Program-made: the position numbers and the translations under genes
Shown here: positions 26,876-38,455 of the stretch, piece by piece
How positions within the stretch are numbered: position 1 is the stretch's first letter
Layout: the number at the start of each line of letters is the position of its first letter
Assembly (NCBI RefSeq): GCF_040054535.1
Contig: NC_090791.1
Coordinates: 17,532,327 to 17,596,326, forward strand
Reading direction: 5' to 3'
DNA from: Antennarius striatus
Lineage: Eukaryota; Chordata; Actinopteri; Lophiiformes; Antennariidae
DNA: 64,000 nucleotides
Notes under the pieces: model-generated
Databases searched by the model: none
What the model was told of the DNA's origin: nothing
The model's input: the letters and a program-made list of their open reading frames with translations, nothing else

Positions 26876-29800
26876 TCAGCTCGGCTGTTTGTCCGGGTGG
26901 CTCTTCAGTTTGTGGAACTTGACGCTGTCCAGCTTCTCGAACCTCTTCTCACAGAACTCACAGGTGTAGTTGTAATGAGCCTCTGGCGTGTGCTTCTTCA
27001 TGTGCCAGTTGAGGGAGGCGCGCTGGCGACACTGGTAGCCACAGATTTCACACCTGACAGATGACATCAACACATTTTGGATCTTACATCACCTCTGACA
27101 TTGACACTGCTGCACAGGCTGGACCTTGCTAACACGCTCAGTGCTAAGATGCATGCCGCTAACATTCATTTTCAGCTCTGCTAACTTACTGGAGGGGTGT
27201 TTCTCCGGTGTGGGTCCGCCGGTGGACCTCCAGGTGATTCTTACGCTTAAATGATTTTCCACACGTCTCGCAGATGAAATCTCTGACCCCTGTGGAGAGA
27301 TCCCGTTACCTCTGGACGCTAACGACCACCAGACTCCGACATGACAAGTGTGTCTTTGAGAGCCCACCTGAGTGGATGATCATGTGGCGATGCAGGTGGT
27401 TTGACAAGTAGAACTTCTTCCCGCAGCCTGGATGGGGGCAAACTTTGGTCTTCCCTTTCCTGTGAACGAGGTTGACATGATTCTACAGAGAGAGAGAGAA
27501 GTGACGCAAACAGACGGCTATTTCAATTCTAAGCGAAAACAACTGTAGCTGAAATGTTAAGTGTGAACGAATGGAGACGTTCGCTGTACCTGGAAGCTGC
27601 TGATGGCTACATAGACCTGACTGCAGCCCTCGTACGGACAGTGGAACATCTTGAGCATCCCGTCTGCCTCAATGACAGGGCCTCGTCTGTTCCTCTTTGA
27701 CCTGATGCTGCCAGAAAGACCCCACAGCCCCCAGATCAGAGTGGAGCAGGTCTTCTTAATGAATTCTCTTGTGAGAGCGTGCTCTAATGCTAACCTGCTC
27801 CGCTGCACCTGTCTGTCGCTGCTCAGGTCCAGGGCGTCATCAGTCGGCTGCAGCAGCTGCTTCTCACTTAACGCTGCGAAGAAAGACCGCCGAGGGCGAT
27901 TACAGAGAAAGTCCTGCAGGCACTGCCTGAATCAAATTACACAGATTACATTCCTGACTAAGTCAAAGCACAAATCTGATGAAAATTTTTTGATCCCCAT
28001 CAAATTTCAGTGTCTAATGTCTACACAAAGTCAGTCAAAATGGAGTTTTGTGCTCAAGCAGCGGCACTTCTGCATGAAACTCACCTGTTATCGAGTCTTC
28101 GTCCTCCGCTGGTCTGAGTTTTGAGTCAGACGTGCAAACCTGGTTGTAGGAGACTCCTCCGATCACAGTGCAGGTGACCTCCTCCACGTTCCCACCGCCC
28201 ATGTTGAGCTGGATGCCCTCTGATGCCAGGGCCTCGTAGCTGGGGCCGGTGATAATGATTAACTGGAGGTGAGCACAGATGGAATAAACATGGTGACTTC
28301 TCTGTGGTGTGTAAAACCGTCTCCACAACCTACTCAGGACACCCACCTGCGAGCCTTCCAGAGGGATCCTCTGGTCAGGAATCTCACAGCTGGTCACCAT
28401 GGTCTGCAGAGTCTGGGGGTCGAACAGCTCGCTCTGCTCCTGCATGGGCAGCGGATCCGACAGCTCTGGTTCAGGTTCCGCCGGGACCGAGTCACTCAAG
28501 TTCTGTGACTGATCTGAGTCCTTGTCCATCTTCTCTGGTTTATCAGGTAAAGATGTCTTAACAGCAACACACCCGTAACGGTGGGGCAAAGTCCTGACCC
28601 CTCCAGCTCCTCCATCTCTGCCTCGTCTCAGATCCTCGGCCTCCTCCACCTCTTCCTCTGAGGGGATGGAGTGAAATGCTGCAGCGGGTGAGTCTTGCTG
28701 TTGCACCACCACATCATCCTTCATCTCCCAGACAGACTGTTCTGTCACTGGAGCGTCCCTGGAAGAAGCCTCTCTGCCAGGCCGGTGGTTCAGGACTACA
28801 GTCTGATCCACGGGGCTGACGGTGGTGCGTTGAGCCTCAGACACCTCTGGGTTGTCCTCAACATCTACAGAAAGTAGGTAAATATCAATAGTTTGAAAGA
28901 ATTGGTTGGAAGTGTTGTCGTGAAGGAAGTGTTGTAGATTTAGGTGGCTGCTCATCGAATACGTTTTTGTGTGGTAAATGGACTCTTAATATAATTTTTG
29001 TGCTACAAGCCAGCGCACCTGAGCCAGGGGACACGAACGCCCTGACAAACAGACTGGAGTATCCCCTGCCACTGGATGCTCTAGTTAACAAACTACCGGA
29101 ATGCCCCCACCAAGGAAAAGCCTGACACCAGAGGAGTTTGAGCACTTGACAAAGAAAAATGCTGACATTGCAAGGATCGCACGACGACTGAAAAAACGAG
29201 ACAAGATTTAACAAACCTGGGTAACAAACTGTAAGATCGTCATCAAACTAAATGGGTCACCGGAGTTGCAGAAGTATTGGTGGTGAAGAGCAGAGAAGAT
29301 CTTGAACAGTGTCGACATTGATAGAGCTTGTGACTCCTCATCATCACAATGCCGAACACACCAAGAACACAGACTACACCAAGCACCAATATGGACATCG
29401 ACATGTTAGAGAAGATCCTACAGCATCAACAAATAGAACTGGAAATGTGTGAGTATCAAGAGCACACCACCACAGACACTGAAATAGACCCTGATAATCA
29501 TTTCCTCTCTGCTACTGTCAAAAACTGCAATTATTTCAACCAAGAACATTATGAAAACAGTGTAGATTCAGCAGATAGCCTCTCAATAATCCACTTTAAT
29601 AGTGGAAGCATGTACACAAATTTTGAGCCTACTTGCAACATTTCACTCGTCCATTTAGCGTCATTGCAATAACTGAAACCTGGTTCAACCATGACAAACG
29701 TATTGATTTTTGTCTTGATGGCTATGAATTAAGATATATAAACAGAGTAGGTAAAACATGAGGGGGTGTTGCCTTATACATTCACAAATCTGTTAAATTC

Positions 29801-32800
29801 AACGTTTTAACTGATATGACAACAGCTGTGGAGGGACTATTTGAATGTTTAACAGTGGAAATTCTAAAAGACAAATATCATCATGAGTTGTGTTCAGATG
29901 GTTCACCTGGTTCAGATATAGAAACTTTGACTGACTGGATTGGTAAACTGTTTTCAACAGTCAAGCAAAAAAACAAATTTATCTGGTGCTTTTTAACATT
30001 GATCTGTTAAACCCAACCAATCACCAAACAGTTGATGACCTCACTGACACAATGTCCAGCTTGTCTCTGTATCCAACTATAACAAAACCCAGCAGAATAA
30101 CGTCACATAGTGCCACAATCATTGATGACATCTTTTCTAATATTATGGGAAATCAAATCACTAGTGGCCTATTTATATGTGACATAACTGACCACCTACC
30201 TGTTTTTACTTTGTATGATGGTAATTTCAAGGGAACTAAAGACACTATGTCAAAAATCTCCAATCGAATATTAACTAATGAAACGGTCCAAGCCCTAAAC
30301 AACAGTTTGGCACTCCAGGATTGGACTTCAGTGTGCAGTGACCCTAATGTGGACAGTGCTTATTATACTTTTTTAGACATCCTCACTTCCATGTATAATA
30401 AAAAACATCACAAAAGCCCTTGGATTACCAAAGGAATAATGAATGCCTGTAAAAAGAAAAACAATCTCTACAAATCTTTTCTCAAAATAAAAACAAAAGA
30501 AGTGAAACAAAGATATAAGAAGTACAAAAATAAATTAACCGATATCATAAGAACAAGCAAACAATTATACTATCAAAAAAAGTTGCATGAAAATAAAAAC
30601 AATATAAAAGGAACTTGGAATGCTTTGAATAGCCTAATCAAGCAAAAATCCTCAAAGTTGACATGCCCTGATTACTTTATTGATGAAAATGGTGAAGATT
30701 ATAATATGAATAATGCAGTAAATAAGTTCAACAAATTTTTTGTGAATGTTGGCCCTAAGTTGGCTGCTGATATTCTTGATAGTGGAATTGCAAATTCAAC
30801 TATTGGAAATAATGCCTTTTTATTCTTCCTCTCAGCTACAAATGAGCAGGAAGTGACAAAGATCATGCAGAAGTGTAAAAGTAAGTCCTCCACCGACTGT
30901 CATGACATTAGCATGTCATTGGTTAAAAAAATTATACTAAATATTGTCAAACATTTAACTTATATCTATAACTTGTCATTCCAGACTGGCTGTTTTCCAG
31001 GCAAAATGAAAATTGCTGAAGTAATTCCACTCTTCAAAAATGAAAACAAACATGCATTTAATAATTACAGACCAATCTAACTTTTGCCTCAATTTTCAAA
31101 AATTTTGGAGAAACTTTTCAACTCTCGACTTGAAAAGTTTCTTGAGAAACATCACATAATTAATGAAGATCAGTATGGCTTTCGAACCAAAAGAACTACA
31201 TCAATGGCAATAACAGCAGCTGTAGAAGAAATAAGTAATGCACTGGAAATATGTAAAAATGGGTCGTAAAAATGGGTCAACATTCATCAGATGTACTTGG
31301 CATTGCTTGGGGTATACCCCAGGGGTCAGTGTTGGGGCCCAAACTGTTTAATCTGTACATAAATTATATATTTAACACAACCAAAGTCCTGAAACTCATA
31401 CTATTTGCAGATGACACAAATATATTTTACAGTAGTGATGATTATTTTGAGCTTGTGAACACAGTAAACAGGGAACTAAACACAATAAAAGAATGGATGG
31501 AGACAAATAAATTATCTTTGAATATAAATAAAACCAAGGTAATGATGTTTGGAAATCGCAACATAATGTCTGAACAGAAAATAAGTATTGATGGCACTCA
31601 AACTGAAATTTTAAGTGAAAATAAATTCTTAGGAGTTATAATTGATAGTAAATTGTCATGGAAACCCCATGTCAGACACATAAAAACAAAAATGTCCAAA
31701 ACCCTCTTTTATAAATAAAGCAAAACTATACCTTGATGGAAATACACTCCGTACTTTATATTGCACCTTGTTCCTCCCATACTTTTCATAGTGTGTTGGG
31801 GAAATACTTACCAGAACACAATTAATCCTCTGATCATTCTACAGAAAAGAGCAGCGCGGATCATTCACAAGGTTGGTTTTCTTGAACATACTCATAACCT
31901 GTTTACGCAGTCAAAAGTTGCTAAAATTTCATGATATTGTACAATATAATACATCAATAGTTTATATAAAGCACTCAAAAAATTATTACCACCAAACCTC
32001 CAACGATTTTTTATAACTCCAGTCGGGGCTCATAACTCCAGAGGTCTTGGATATTTTTCATTGCCGAGAGCTCAAACCATGCGTAAAAACGTTTTTGTGT
32101 GTCTGTGTGCGGAGTGAACAATCCGGACTCACAACACAAGCAATGCCAAAGTACTCATAAATTCAAACTGTTATATAAAGACCGTCTCTGGTTGTTGGCA
32201 TTTGTCCATTACCATTGTTGGTATATTGTACATTACCATTGTTGGTATATTGTACATTACCATTGTTGGTATATCGTGCCTTCCTTACATTGTTGTGTGG
32301 AATTGCAATTGCAATGTGATAATTTCATTGTTGCCCATCATGATGCAATTATTGTGTGGTTATCCTTGAATCTTCGAAGTAGCAGTGAAGCTCAGTGTGT
32401 TGATCTCTGAATCAGGAACTGGGGTGGGATGACATACATTTTCTTCTTCCCACTCCCTGTCAGGCAGAATTGTATTGTTGAGTCATGGTCTTTGCTTATT
32501 TGCTTGTTTAATTATGTTTGTTGTTGTTGTTGTTTGTTTGTTTTGTTTTTCCTTGCCTTGCCTGAAATAAATGAATAACTAACTAATTCCAGGTGTGTAA
32601 GTTAGATATATTTAGTATACAGGTAGTCCTCAACTTACAAACATCTGAATTACGAACATTCAGAGATACGAACAAACACATGGTGCCATCTCTGACTATT
32701 TTTTTTTATTTAAACTTTTTTTTTTAAACATTTTTTTAATTTAATAATTACGAACATTCTGAGATACAAACATATGATGTCATCTGACTACTGTCCTGCA

Positions 32801-34544
32801 GTTCCCCTTTCTGCCACAACCCCACTGAGCAGCACCGCTTCGTTCACGCAGCTTCAAGTATTTTAATATGATTTTATTCTTATTTATCCTACAGTAACAT
32901 GACATTATGTGCTTGTAACAGTTTTCTAGTGATTTCAACAGTCCAGTATTTGCAGCGGACTACTTACAAATTCAGCTTATTGAACAACCTCCATGAACTA
33001 GTTGTGTTCGTATGTTGAGGACTACATGTACTAATATAAAATGTGCTCTAAGCAAATGAAATAATTTACTTACTGTTGAAGAGTTTGTGAGCCTCCTTCC
33101 TCCTCTTCCTGTTTGCTGCACTTTTAGCAACAGACATGTCTGTTTTTACTGCATTCTCTCCATCGCCTTCGGTCACATCTGCTTCATGCTCAGAGTCACT
33201 AGCTCCCCTCAGTGGTGAGAACAGGTATTGCACAAATGAGTGATCAGAGTCACATCGCCAGATGGCAACAGTGGAGAGGTTGGGCTGAGGCTCCAGGGCC
33301 GTGAGCTGGGGCTCCTGTGGGCAGGAGTGGGCGTGCTCCTGGTACCAGCGCACCAGGCTCTGGAGACTGGAGATTTGCTCCTTCCTGCCTGGGAAACAAC
33401 CAGAGTCAGCTGGGAGAACAGCCACAGATGACATGCAAACTTTTTTCAAAAAAATTTGGGTTAATTTTGAAACTGATCATCACTTAACGCTTTGTTTGGA
33501 GAGAAAAACCAACAAATAAAAGAAATTCAAACACATTCCTGATTATTTTGTAGTAGAAAATGTCACAATTTTATAAAGATTGTATACAGAAGATATTTAC
33601 TGTCACATTATTAGACAAACAGAAGCAGCAAAATGACATCACATGTTTGGTTGGAACTTTTAAGTTTGTCATTCGTTATCAAAGTTTTCAAAATCACAAC
33701 TTATTTCATAATTGCAACGTTTTATGAACGTTTTAAGAACATTTTAAAAGTATGACAGGAAATATATTGTGCATACTGACATTATTAAAGGAATTTAAAT
33801 AAAGTCTGATAAGATATAAGTGTATACGGTTTACCAGTTTGTTATTTTGATGACTTTTGATATTGTACCTTACAGACTTCTATTTTTCCTTCTTGTTTTT
33901 TCCATTTTCTCACTACTTTTTCATCTTAATTTTTTTTGCCTGGTACTACTGTATTTGGAGTGAAGCAAGATTACAGGTTGGATTTCAAATGTAAACAAGC
34001 TTTAGAGATAATGTGTGTGACTTCCAGGATACTTTTATCTATTTATATTTTTTAAAAAATCAAATCAAGGCTTCAGAAAAACTCACATTTTTTCTGTTTT
34101 ACCGAGATTTCTGTAGAATTCTTCTTCCTGTAACACAACATAGAGTCAATCTGGACTGGCCAGAACCAGCAAATACAGTATTTACTAACAACATAATGCA
34201 GACCTAAGTCACCTAAAGTGCATACTGACCTACTTTATCTGGGCTTACCCGCAGAATTTCTGCATGTATTTCTCCCCGCAGGTGGAGTTGAGCAGCATCA
34301 GGTACTCCGCCAGCCCGGCATCACTCAGGCTGGTCCGCCTGCGGAGCTCACTCCACAGCTTGTGCGCCTCTCCCAGGTAAACCCGCCGAACGTCGTACTT
34401 CTTCCGCGATTCCAGGCGCCTCTGCGCTCGGTCGGAGTCCGTGAGTCTGGGTCGTCCCCTGCACCGCCTCAAGGCGCCTGTCCCCCGCTCTACGGCTCGG
34501 TCAGCGTCCAGGACAACTTCCAACCCCGTCCGTTTCTGCGCCAT
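26876..34544 (-). CDS. znf653: Zinc finger protein 653
   Basis: Nine exons join in phase: 34249-34544 (start ATG 34542-34544), 33074-33384, 28347-28864, 28085-28262, 27795-27873, 27590-27701, 27368-27482, 27190-27289 and 26876-27053. The product is 628 residues; human ZNF653 is about 615. The N-terminus holds a basic [20 protein letters not shown] block and the [12 protein letters not shown] motif typical of this protein. The middle is acidic and poorly conserved except for [17 protein letters not shown]. Five C2H2 fingers fill the C-terminus from about residue 480, beginning [13 protein letters not shown] and ending near [11 protein letters not shown]. The family acts in the nucleus as a transcriptional regulator, described for mammals as a repressor of SF-1. 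Intron 2 (28865-33073) is swollen by a LINE and a MITE. It probably shares a promoter with swsap1. The exon 2 acceptor was chosen to keep the frame, and a small extra exon between 33.4 and 34.2 kb cannot be excluded. Confidence 0.93.
28960..32590 (+). mobile_element. Dead L2-type LINE inside znf653 intron 2
   Basis: Plus-strand remnants run in ORF2 order. First come endonuclease pieces at 29540-29800 ([10 protein letters not shown]-like, [14 protein letters not shown]) and a frameshifted SG.FNIDLLN at about 29977-30012. Then come [15 protein letters not shown] and [11 protein letters not shown] at 30090-30210, and reverse transcriptase at 31000-31720 ([22 protein letters not shown] at 31404-31415; [12 protein letters not shown]). 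There are stops at 31078, 31267 and elsewhere. The C-terminal RT region runs to about 32100, followed by a 3' UTR with a 24-bp tandem repeat and a tail ending near GAAATAAATGAATAACT. It is opposite in orientation to znf653. Confidence 0.85.
32207..32278 (+). repeat. 24-bp tandem repeat, three copies
   Basis: The unit CATTACCATTGTTGGTATATTGTA begins at 32207, 32231 and 32255, with the last copy diverging at its end. It lies in the 3' part of the L2-type LINE. The resulting repeated peptide frame is not a gene. Confidence 0.85.
32620..33028. mobile_element. TIR element (MITE), Tigger/mariner-like, TA target site
   Basis: The 5' end CAGGTAGTCCTCAACTTAC is the inverted match of the 3' end (reverse complement CATGTAGTCCTCAACATAC). 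TA flanks both ends (32618-32619 and 33029-33030). Inside, a second set of CGAACATTC.GAGATAC.AAC words is repeated near the left end. There is no coding capacity. It ends 46 bp from znf653 exon 2. Confidence 0.8.
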
Positions 34545-34893
34545 CTTGGCCACAGCAGCTGACGTCACCGCCCGGCGTCCCGGAAGTAGTCTGACCAAAC
34601 AGGAAGTTCCAGCACGGAAGGCTTTCCTGTCCTGCCAGCCTCGCCACATGAAACGATTATTAACATTTTCAAGAACATGTCGAACTATATTTGATGGACA
34701 CGTAAACGGAAAAAAATTGAGAAAATCTCCACTATTTAGCGGGGCGGAACTGTACAGTACAGACCTCTTTTTCTGACGGACCGAATATCCTGAACACCAA
34801 CCTGTAACGTGTAAACAAGGCGGGAAACGTCGGCGATAACGTAATGATCGGGTGAATAATTTAAAGAATTTGCATGGTATCTTATTGTTAGTC
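34545..34893. promoter_or_regulatory. Shared (bidirectional) promoter region of znf653 and swsap1
   Basis: The two start codons point away from each other and are only 349 bp apart. The znf653 side is GC-rich and CpG-containing. No TATA element was recognised. Bidirectional action is inferred from geometry alone. Confidence 0.55.
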
Positions 34894-36240
34894 ATGACAG
34901 ATGTTCTAACACTTGTGTTTAAGACATTTATGTCACGGACGGATGTAAAGAACGACCTCAGAGCTGCTGCTCCGTCACCGCCGTGCAGCTCCCTGGTGGT
35001 CGGGGAGCAGAGCATCAGCCGGTCGGTGCTGCTGCTGGCGGCCGTGACTGCCGCCTCGGAGATGGGCGTGAGGGTGGTGTTCTTCACCCAGACGCAGATT
35101 CAAAGTCTTCCTGCGGTTCTGCAGAAATGTATTCCCGGCCTGAGCCCAGAGAGTTTAAAGGTAAAAAAATAATCATCACGTGACAAACTTTAGCGTGAGC
35201 TGCAGTATTTAAACCACGCCCATGTTTTCACCAGTGTTTTCTGCACTATAAGACGCACTGGACTACAAGGCGCACCTTCGATGAACGGCTTATTTTAAAA
35301 CCGTTTTCATGTGTAAGGTGCACTAGATTATGAGGTGCAATGTCGGTTTTTGAGAAAAATGTAAGGCTTTTAGGTGCGCCTTGTAGTGCTAAAAATACTG
35401 TAGTTACCGACATATTAATTTATGATGTCATAGAATCAACATTTTAATGGGAGCCCTAACTGTAATCTTTAATTTACAATTTTTATTTATTTTTATTAAT
35501 ACATTCATCTTTCAGACGTTGTTGAAATGAAGTGTACATCCACAAACTTTCACATCATGGACCAGTCACATTTCTGGCATTTTGTTTTATAACGCACTTG
35601 ATTAAATCTATTTACAAAAGTGTCAGTACTTCTGTCAGTGGATTTTATTCCCTCTTTCTTTCTTTAAAAGAAAATTAAGTTCTGCTATCCCAGGACAATG
35701 GAGGAGCTGCTGCAGCAGGTGGCGAGCCTTCATGAGTCCCCCAACCTCTACCCCACACCCCCCTCACTGATCATCGTTGACAGGCTGGAGCAGTTCTTGT
35801 GTGGTCCTGGAGGGAGCAAACAGAATGAATTTCATCCCAGAGAGCCGTCCTGTGCTGCACACCTGTCTGCCCTGTTGTGTGACACTGCTGCATTTCTCAC
35901 AAACCTCCTGAAAGAACAGACCTCAGGCTGCGCCTCTTGCCGCCTCATCGCCTCTTTCCAGTCAGACGTCGACACAGGGCACACCAGCAGCAAGGAGTCA
36001 GTCACGGATATGATCCTAGATGTTTTTGATCGTTATTTCCAGGTCCGCTGTACAATTGAGCAGGACAGGAGTTATGAGGCTGCGGCGGCTGGACTGCAGG
36101 AGTTATGGCACGTATACCTTTCTGGGACAGGCAGCACAGATGCCTCTAGTTCTACAGGACATGAGGGAACTCCAGGAGTAGCCCAAGAGTGGCGTCTGTT
36201 GATTTTTCCCGACAGTTTAATGGAGTTTAAGTTGATTTGA
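34894..36240 (+). CDS. swsap1: SWIM-type zinc finger 7-associated protein 1 (SWSAP1)
   Basis: There are two exons, 34894-35160 and 35671-36240, joined in phase 0 (AAG|GTAAAA ... AAAG|AAAATTAAG), giving 278 residues; human SWSAP1 is about 229. SWSAP1 is a RAD51-paralogue-like ATPase fold protein that partners ZSWIM7/SWS1 in homologous recombination. Family features seen are the N-terminal VVGEQSISRSVLLLAAVTAA (where the human protein has a Walker A), the KIKFCYPRT block at the exon 2 start, the Walker-B-like hydrophobic PSLIIVDRLEQF, and the LLCDTAAFL helix. The Walker A lysine/threonine are absent here (SISRS in place of SGKT). The first in-frame ATG is 34894; a second at 34930 is possible. 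A MITE sits in the intron. The gene converges on epor. Confidence 0.88.
35232..35401. mobile_element. Small TIR element (MITE) in the swsap1 intron
   Basis: The left end CAGTGTTTTCTGCACTATAAGACGCAC and the right end, reverse-complemented as CAGTATTTTTAGCACTACAAGGCGCAC, form imperfect inverted repeats of about 27 bp. Internal AAGGCGCAC/AGGTGCAC words recur. This is a common fish MITE look, with termini suggestive of the Tigger/pogo group. Confidence 0.7.
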
Positions 36241-38455
36241 AAAGTCTTCATCAAAGACTGGGGAAGTAATGACTGATGTTTTATTTCTTGCAGTCAGATA
36301 TAAGCAAAGAGGAGATCAGAGGAGCAGAACATTCTTTCATGAGCAGCATGATGTTTTCAGCCATGTCCCTCCATTCATTTACTAGAGCAGTGTGTTTCTG
36401 GGCAGAGTTATGATAAAAACCATCACCAGAGCTTTGATGCCATCTGCTTCTCACCCTTTTAAAAATGAGGTATCAAGGCCACATTTGTAGAAGTCTGGTT
36501 TTTAATGAAGTTATATTCTAAATTACATAAAGTGTTGTTAAACACACAAATTAAAGCTTACACTCTTATTAAAAAAATACGTAGACATTGAGTAAGGGCA
36601 TTGCTTCAAATTGATAAGTGACTAACAGCATTTTTAGCTCAAGATGTAAAAGTAAAGTCTGCTTTTGATCCCCCGAAGTAAAAAAGAGAGATCAGGAGTA
36701 AACGCTTCACATTCAACACAGATAAATGTTCAGCAATGAAAGTTGTTTCTTTTTGCTCACCATTTGAATCTTCTTGTGATCTGTCATGCTTACATTACAA
36801 CCCTTTGGTGGTTTCCAGATGATATCACAGGTTAAAGTACTCTTGCAAAGCAGAAAAGATATTTTTAAAAATATTTGTATGGAAATAAAGAGATTTATAT
36901 TTGCCTTTCCTTTTAGTGCCACATGATCCCACAAAATCCCAAAAATATAAATCAACAACATATAGCACTACCTTTGAAGTGAACAGCTTAGGTACAAGAC
37001 ACGATTCCTGAGGCACAAAAGCAAACAAACATGAAAATTTTGCAAAACGAATTAATTCAGCTTGACTTTAAATCCATGATGAATCCGAACATTTGTATAT
37101 AATGTCAGGTTTGAGACAAGCTGTACATGTTCTGCTTTTTTGACAGCCACATTGAGTACAACAAACAATTAAGCACGATGAGTTTGAGACTTATGAAAAA
37201 CATCCTACCCACGGCCTACAGTAGTGGGAAATGTATTTGGGTGCCAAGTTTGTGATTTGACTGTTTTCTGAAACAAATGAGACAATGCAGAAAAACATAT
37301 TTACAAATACAGTGAGTTTCTGTAGATCTGGAAATGAAATTGATGTAATGTTGCAGGTTTCATGTGAAAACTGCGTGATTTAAATGTTTAGGTCATTTTG
37401 AAATTCACAAAATTATTCATTTTCTCTTGTCAGCAAAAAACAAAAAGGAACTGCTTCAGCTGTAACTGTCAGAACAAATCCCAAATATGTAGTTTAAAAA
37501 AAATTCAAATTGGACACTATTGTTTTTAGTAAACATTAGTCAAACATGCTAAATGTTGAGTTTGTTTGAAGATCAGTAAACCATTGGACCCACAGTCGGA
37601 GTGATAAAGGACGACATGCGGTGCTGGACTTTGACTTATTGCTATTTGAAAGATTGAAGTACTTCATCCACCTCCAACATCAGGAGTTAGTGCAAACTGA
37701 GACAATGACCATGATCAATGTATTTATTATCTGCAGTAAATTAGCATGTTAGCCACTGCGACCATGTCAGCATGCAGACATCAGCATTAAGCACTGCTTT
37801 GCTTAATTCCATCTGTTATACTTCAAGTTATTTACATGTTAAAATTATAACACCAATGTGAAAATGTTAATGAAAAAACAAATAGAACATGCATCTTATA
37901 ATTTACAGAGCTGCCACGCAAAAGCCGAGGTCTACAGTATGCTGGTATGATGGAATGATCAGTTCAGCACAGAAGTGGAATATCACAAGTCCTCCTGAAA
38001 GGAATTGTGGATAATCTTCCATTTCAGTATGTCTGAACAAAAATGTTAGATATTAAAAAAAAAAATCAATATGGAAGCATGATGTTGGTAAATTATCATA
38101 ACATTCTGATCTGATCTACAGGATAGAAGACTTATAGATCAGTATGTTGGCCTGTAGGCAGCCAACATCTCTTCATTAGTGTAGGTTAATATTTTATGTA
38201 AACCCCAGCTGACTTCTCTGTGCAAACACATTGTTGTGTACATAACAGATGATTTGGGTAAAGTAGAAATGAGCACTGAATGTCCAAGTAGACGATTCTA
38301 TATGAGTTCTTCACCTTTCCTTTGGTATCAGTCAGCGGCCCGACCCTGGTAAACCTTTTGGTAACAGTTCAAGTGAGGCCATCTTTGATTAATATCCAAA
38401 GAATACCCTGATGGAAGGCTCAGTCCATGTATTGCCTGTCCAGTGTAGTTCCCTG
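36241..38455. other. Convergent 3' region between swsap1 and epor
   Basis: AT-rich sequence with no coding signal. It should hold both 3' UTRs. Candidate polyadenylation signals are AATAAA on plus near 36884 for swsap1 and TTTATT (minus AATAAA) near 37723 for epor. The open frames here are short and unrecognised. Confidence 0.45.

Noticed and set aside
28269-28561. Plus-strand frames overlapping znf653 exons 3 and 4
   Set aside because: They are antisense shadows of the conserved znf653 coding exons.
32099-32410. 103-codon frame with a repeated octapeptide
   Set aside because: It lies in the 3' region of a dead LINE and is produced by a 24-bp tandem repeat.
34218-34562. Plus-strand 114-codon frame over znf653 exon 1
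   Set aside because: It is antisense to a strongly conserved coding exon and has no domain of its own.
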